64,000 nt of DNA from Amycolatopsis endophytica (GTDB taxonomy: Bacteria; Actinomycetota; Actinomycetes; Mycobacteriales; Pseudonocardiaceae): the NCBI RefSeq assembly GCF_013410405.1, contig NZ_JACCFK010000001.1, positions 3,658,001 through 3,722,000 on the forward strand. The letters run 5' to 3'. A program made the position numbers and the translations under genes. This document shows positions 60,166 through 64,000 of this stretch, one piece after another (position 1 is the first letter of the stretch; the number at the start of each line of letters is the position of its first letter). The notes beneath the pieces are model-generated. The model searched no databases, was not told the DNA's origin, and saw only the letters and a list, made by a program, of their open reading frames with translations.

Positions 60166-61095
60166 ATGACACGTACGGGCCTCCGGGCAGGCATCCTCGC
60201 GGCGGTCGCCGCACTCGCGACAGCGGTTCTGTCCACTCCGGCCACCGCGGCCCCCGGACCGGCGGTGCATCCGCTCGGGGGAGGCGCGGCCGAGTACTGG
60301 ACGCCCGACAAGATGCGCTCGGCCACGCCACTCGACGGCCTGGTCGCCGACGCGCAGCAGCTGACCGGCGACGTCAAGGCGGCCCTGCCGCGGCTGCTCC
60401 CGTCGCGCGCGTCGAAGGTGAGCACCGGTGACCCGTGGACCGGCGGCGGCGACGTCACCCACACGGCGGGCCGGGTCTTCTTCACCTTCAACGGATCCCC
60501 GGCCTCGTGCAGCGGGGACGCCGTCACCAGCGCCAACTCGAGCGTCGTGATCACCGCCGGGCACTGCGTCAAGTACCAGGGCAGCTGGCACACCGACTGG
60601 ATCTTCGTGCCGGGCTACGACAACGGCAACGCGCCCTACGGCGAATGGCCCGCGACGGCGACACTGACGACGCCGCAGTGGGAAGCGAACGAGGACCTCA
60701 ACTACGACGTCGGTGCCGCCGTCGTGGCGCCGCAGGGCGGGCAGTACCTCACGGATGTGGTCGGTTCGCAGGGCATCGCGTTCAACCAGGCCCGCGGCCA
60801 GGCGATGTACAGCTTCGGCTATCCCGCGGAGCCGCCCTACGACGGCAGTGAGCTGACCTACTGCGCCGGCAACACCTTCAACGACGCGTTCGGCAGCAAC
60901 GACCTGGGCATGCGGTGCGACATGACCGGCGGATCCAGTGGCGGGCCGTGGTTCCAGAACTTCGACGAGGCGACCGGCACCGGCGTGCAGAACTCGGTGA
61001 ACAGCTTCGGCTACACGTTCCTGCCCGGCGTGATGTTCGGCCCGTACTTCGGCGCCGACGCGGAAGCCCTCTACGACGCGGCTTCGGCACGGTAA
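60166..61095 (+). CDS. secreted trypsin/V8-like serine protease
   Basis: 309 residues. Signal peptide about 1-29 (MTRTGLRAGILAAVAALATA), a propeptide of about 60 residues, then a chymotrypsin-fold domain. The triad is H133 (ITAGHCV), D181 (LNYDVGAAVV) and S258 (GGSSGGPW), the weaker G-x-S-G-G of the V8/glutamyl group. Cysteine pairs suggest disulfides. ATG 60166 is chosen; GTG 60157 in frame is possible. Extracellular. No neighbour explains its target. Confidence 0.9.
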   Translation: MTRTGLRAGILAAVAALATAVLSTPATAAPGPAVHPLGGGAAEYWTPDKMRSATPLDGLVADAQQLTGDVKAALPRLLPSRASKVSTGDPWTGGGDVTHTAGRVFFTFNGSPASCSGDAVTSANSSVVITAGHCVKYQGSWHTDWIFVPGYDNGNAPYGEWPATATLTTPQWEANEDLNYDVGAAVVAPQGGQYLTDVVGSQGIAFNQARGQAMYSFGYPAEPPYDGSELTYCAGNTFNDAFGSNDLGMRCDMTGGSSGGPWFQNFDEATGTGVQNSVNSFGYTFLPGVMFGPYFGADAEALYDAASAR

Positions 61096-61220
61096 GCAAT
61101 CGACGAGGGCCAGGGGCCCGGAACCGGCGCTCGGCACTGAAACCCGGCGAGACGCTGGCGGACGCGCCGCGACAGGGGGACCGGAGGAGGGTTCTCAGCT
61201 TCGCGGTTGCAGGATGAGCC

Positions 61221-63383
61221 ATGACCTCCGCGAGGCAAGAACCCGTCATCGAACGTGGCGCCTTCGCCCGGCTGGGGCGGCTGGTCGTCCATCGCCCCTG
61301 GTGGGTGATCGGCGCCTGGATCGTCCTGGCCGTGGTGGTGATCGCCAGTGCGCCGGCGTTGCCGCGCAGCACCGACGAAAGCGACGCGCTGCCGCGGGAC
61401 TACGAGTCCATCCAGGCCATGACCCTGGGCCAGGAGGCATTCCCGACCGCGTTCACCCCGTCGATGCTGGTCGTCTTCTACCGCGGCGACGACGCGCCGC
61501 TGACCGCGGCCGACACGCAGAAGACCGGCGAAGTGGTGGCCGGGCTGACGGCCAAGGGCCTGCGCGATGTCGAGCTGATCTCGCCGCCGACCCCGGCGCC
61601 GAACAACGTCGTGCAGATCTCCGCCGTGAAGATGCCGCAACTGTCGTCGGGCAACGCCCAGCAGCTCACCGAGTCGGCGAAACAGTTCCGCACCGAACTC
61701 CGGGCGCTGCTGGGAAGCAGTGACCTCAAGGCGGCGACCACCGGCAGCGTCGCGCAACAGCTCGATGTGCAGGAGGCTTCCGGCAGCGCGGACGCGGTGG
61801 TCGGCATCGCGACGGTGTTGCTGATCCTGTTGCTGCTGCTGGTGATCTTCCGCAGTCCGGTGATCGCGCTGCTGCCGATCATCCTGATCGGGATCGTGTC
61901 GCAGATCGCGAACGGCTTGATCGCCTGGGTGGTGAAGCTGTTCGGCATGCAGACCGACGCCTCGATCTCCTCGATCCTCATCGTGGTGCTGTTCGGCGTC
62001 GGCACGGACTACATCCTGTTCCTGATGTTCCGGTTCCGGGAACGGCTGCGAGCCGGGGACGAACCGAAACAGGCCATGGTGACGGCCGTCAGCCGGGTGG
62101 GGGAGGCGATCACGTCCGCGGCGGCGGTGGTGATCATCGCGTTCCTGTCGATGGCGTTGTCGTTGTTCGGGTTCTTCCGGTCGATGGGCCCGTCGCTGGC
62201 GATCGCGGTCGCGGTGACGCTGCTGGCCGGGCTGACCCTGGTGCCCGCCGTGGTGTCCCTGCTGGGCGCCAGGGTGTTCTGGCCGTCGAAGTCGTGGCGG
62301 TCCGAGCCCACGGGCGCCCGGTTCGCGGCGATCGGCCGCGGTCTGGGGCGCAAACCGGCGGTGTTCGCGGCGGTGTCCGGGATCGTGATGGCCGCGCTGG
62401 CGTCCGGTCTGGCCGGTTTCAACCCGACGTTCGATCTGGCGTCGGGCTCGATGCCGGACAGCGCCGAATCGCAGGTCGGCCTGCGGCAGCTGGAGCGCGG
62501 GCTGCCGCCGGGCACGACGTCGCCGACGAACGTCTACCTGCACAGCGACAGCGGTGCGCTGGACGCGTCGGCTCTGCCGTCGTTCGGCGAGCGGCTGCGG
62601 ACGGTGCCGGGCGTCGGGCAGGTCGGGCAGCCGCAGGTCAGCGCGGACGGCGCGACGGCCAACTTCGCGGTCACGCTGACCGACGACCCCAGCTCCGACG
62701 CGGCGATCGACACCGTGGCGGGCCCGCTGCGGACGGCCGCGCACGATGCCGCCCCGCCGGGTGCGAAGGCGCTGGTCGGCGGTGAGACGGCGGTGTACGT
62801 CGACATCCAGGACACGATGAACCGCGACTACCGGGTGGTGTTCCCGGTGGCGGCGGTGCTGATCATGCTGGTGCTGGCGGTGCTGCTGCGGAGCGTGGTG
62901 TCGCCGTGGTACGTGATGGCGTCGGTGGGCCTCGGCTTCGCCGCGACGCTGGGCGCGACGACGCTGTTGTTCCAGGTCGTGATCGGCGAGAACGGCCTGA
63001 TCTTCATGATCCCGCTGATCATCTACATGTTCGTGGTGGCGCTCGGGACGGACTACAACATCCTGATGATGGCGCGGCTGCGCGAGGAGGCGAAGAACGG
63101 GCACACCCCGCGTGAGGCGGCGGCACTGGCGGTGCGTCACACGGGCCCGACAATCGCCGCGGCGGGCGTCATCCTCGCGGGTTCGCTGGGCGCGCTGATG
63201 CTGGCGGGCAACTCGCTGCTGGCCGAGATGGGGTTCGCCCTGTCATTCGGGATCCTGGTGGCGGCGTTCGTCATGGCGATGTTCTTCGTGCCGAGCCTGA
63301 CGGCGCTCATCGGCCGCGCCGCGTGGTGGCCCGGCCACGGTGACCGCGCGGAGCCGGAGCCCGAGCGCGTGCGGCAGGGCTGA
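61221..63383 (+). CDS. MMPL/RND-family exporter
   Basis: 720 residues. Twelve helices in two 1+5 sets with extracytoplasmic loops. The proton-relay motifs are GVGTDYILFLMFRFRERL and ALGTDYNILMMARLREE, both with the Asp-Tyr pair. The sequence is closer to the MMPL drug or lipid exporters of actinomycetes than to the exporter at 30465. GGAGGAGG about 30 nt upstream is too far, so the ribosome site for ATG 61221 is weak. No divergent regulator. Substrate unknown. Confidence 0.92.
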   Translation: MTSARQEPVIERGAFARLGRLVVHRPWWVIGAWIVLAVVVIASAPALPRSTDESDALPRDYESIQAMTLGQEAFPTAFTPSMLVVFYRGDDAPLTAADTQKTGEVVAGLTAKGLRDVELISPPTPAPNNVVQISAVKMPQLSSGNAQQLTESAKQFRTELRALLGSSDLKAATTGSVAQQLDVQEASGSADAVVGIATVLLILLLLLVIFRSPVIALLPIILIGIVSQIANGLIAWVVKLFGMQTDASISSILIVVLFGVGTDYILFLMFRFRERLRAGDEPKQAMVTAVSRVGEAITSAAAVVIIAFLSMALSLFGFFRSMGPSLAIAVAVTLLAGLTLVPAVVSLLGARVFWPSKSWRSEPTGARFAAIGRGLGRKPAVFAAVSGIVMAALASGLAGFNPTFDLASGSMPDSAESQVGLRQLERGLPPGTTSPTNVYLHSDSGALDASALPSFGERLRTVPGVGQVGQPQVSADGATANFAVTLTDDPSSDAAIDTVAGPLRTAAHDAAPPGAKALVGGETAVYVDIQDTMNRDYRVVFPVAAVLIMLVLAVLLRSVVSPWYVMASVGLGFAATLGATTLLFQVVIGENGLIFMIPLIIYMFVVALGTDYNILMMARLREEAKNGHTPREAAALAVRHTGPTIAAAGVILAGSLGALMLAGNSLLAEMGFALSFGILVAAFVMAMFFVPSLTALIGRAAWWPGHGDRAEPEPERVRQG

Positions 63384-64000
<617 letters not shown>

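Overview
This window is chromosomal DNA of a high-GC actinomycete. The best fit is a Pseudonocardiaceae member, probably Amycolatopsis-like. The evidence is third-position G/C bias throughout, many GTG starts, WhiB, BsaP, PriA, PimB' and EccE-type proteins, and two stretches whose gene order matches mycobacteria: exonuclease/NlpC-P60/PimB' (like Rv2191-Rv2188c) and bioB-bsaP-DUF2567-LON protein-nadABC-hisDCB...hisHA-hisFI-trpE...trpCBA-lgt (like Rv1589-Rv1614). I see no rRNA, tRNA, CRISPR array or insertion sequence.

Layout. 1-5.9 kb: envelope and nucleic-acid genes (DEDDh exonuclease, NYN-domain protein, secreted NlpC/P60 hydrolase, PimB' mannosyltransferase, degenerate uridine-kinase-like protein). 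5.9-14.5 kb: P450, MerR regulator, bioA, a SulP transporter fused to a beta-carbonic anhydrase, bioD, bioB-bsaP and a DUF2567 membrane protein. 14.5-20 kb: whiB, a LON-domain protein, and NrtR divergent from the nadABC operon. 20-27 kb: accessory genes (sensor kinase, domain-swapped RibD-like protein, ROK regulator, trypsin-like protease, lone eccE, NarL-type response regulator, nitrilase). 27-39.7 kb: histidine genes hisDCB, then a 5.6-kb accessory block (RND exporter/TetR, GNAT, DUF2695, SoxR, small helical protein), then hisH-priA and hisFI. 39.7-45.5 kb: TetR, trpE, a Trp-associated membrane protein and trpCBA. 45.5-48.9 kb: a decayed NmrA-like gene, a MOSC protein with a foreign N-terminal tag, Uma2 and lgt. 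48.9-53.7 kb: an oxidoreductase pair and a btuFCD vitamin B12 importer under a cobalamin riboswitch. 53.7-64 kb: gltBD, a secreted protease, an MMPL exporter and the start of a type II DAHP synthase.

How the genes work together. Most of the window is cofactor and amino-acid biosynthesis. Biotin: bioA, bioD and bioB with its helper, but no bioF where it is often found. NAD: nadABC, with an operator that fits NrtR. Histidine: all middle steps. Tryptophan: trpE, C, B and A, with PriA expected to cover the missing TrpF. Glutamate synthase supplies glutamate. Many genes show a TANNNT -10 hexamer 6-8 nt before an ATG/GTG, which predicts widespread leaderless transcription.

The most interesting items are: three 16-bp palindromic operators at exact 23-bp spacing between the exporter and its TetR; the predicted NrtR operator spanning both divergent -10 boxes; the bicarbonate-transporter/carbonic-anhydrase fusion between bioA and bioD; the orphan eccE beside unpaired two-component genes; 21-bp intergenic repeats of related sequence at two loci; and an over-represented palindrome, TCCACWGTGGA, that imposes rare codons.
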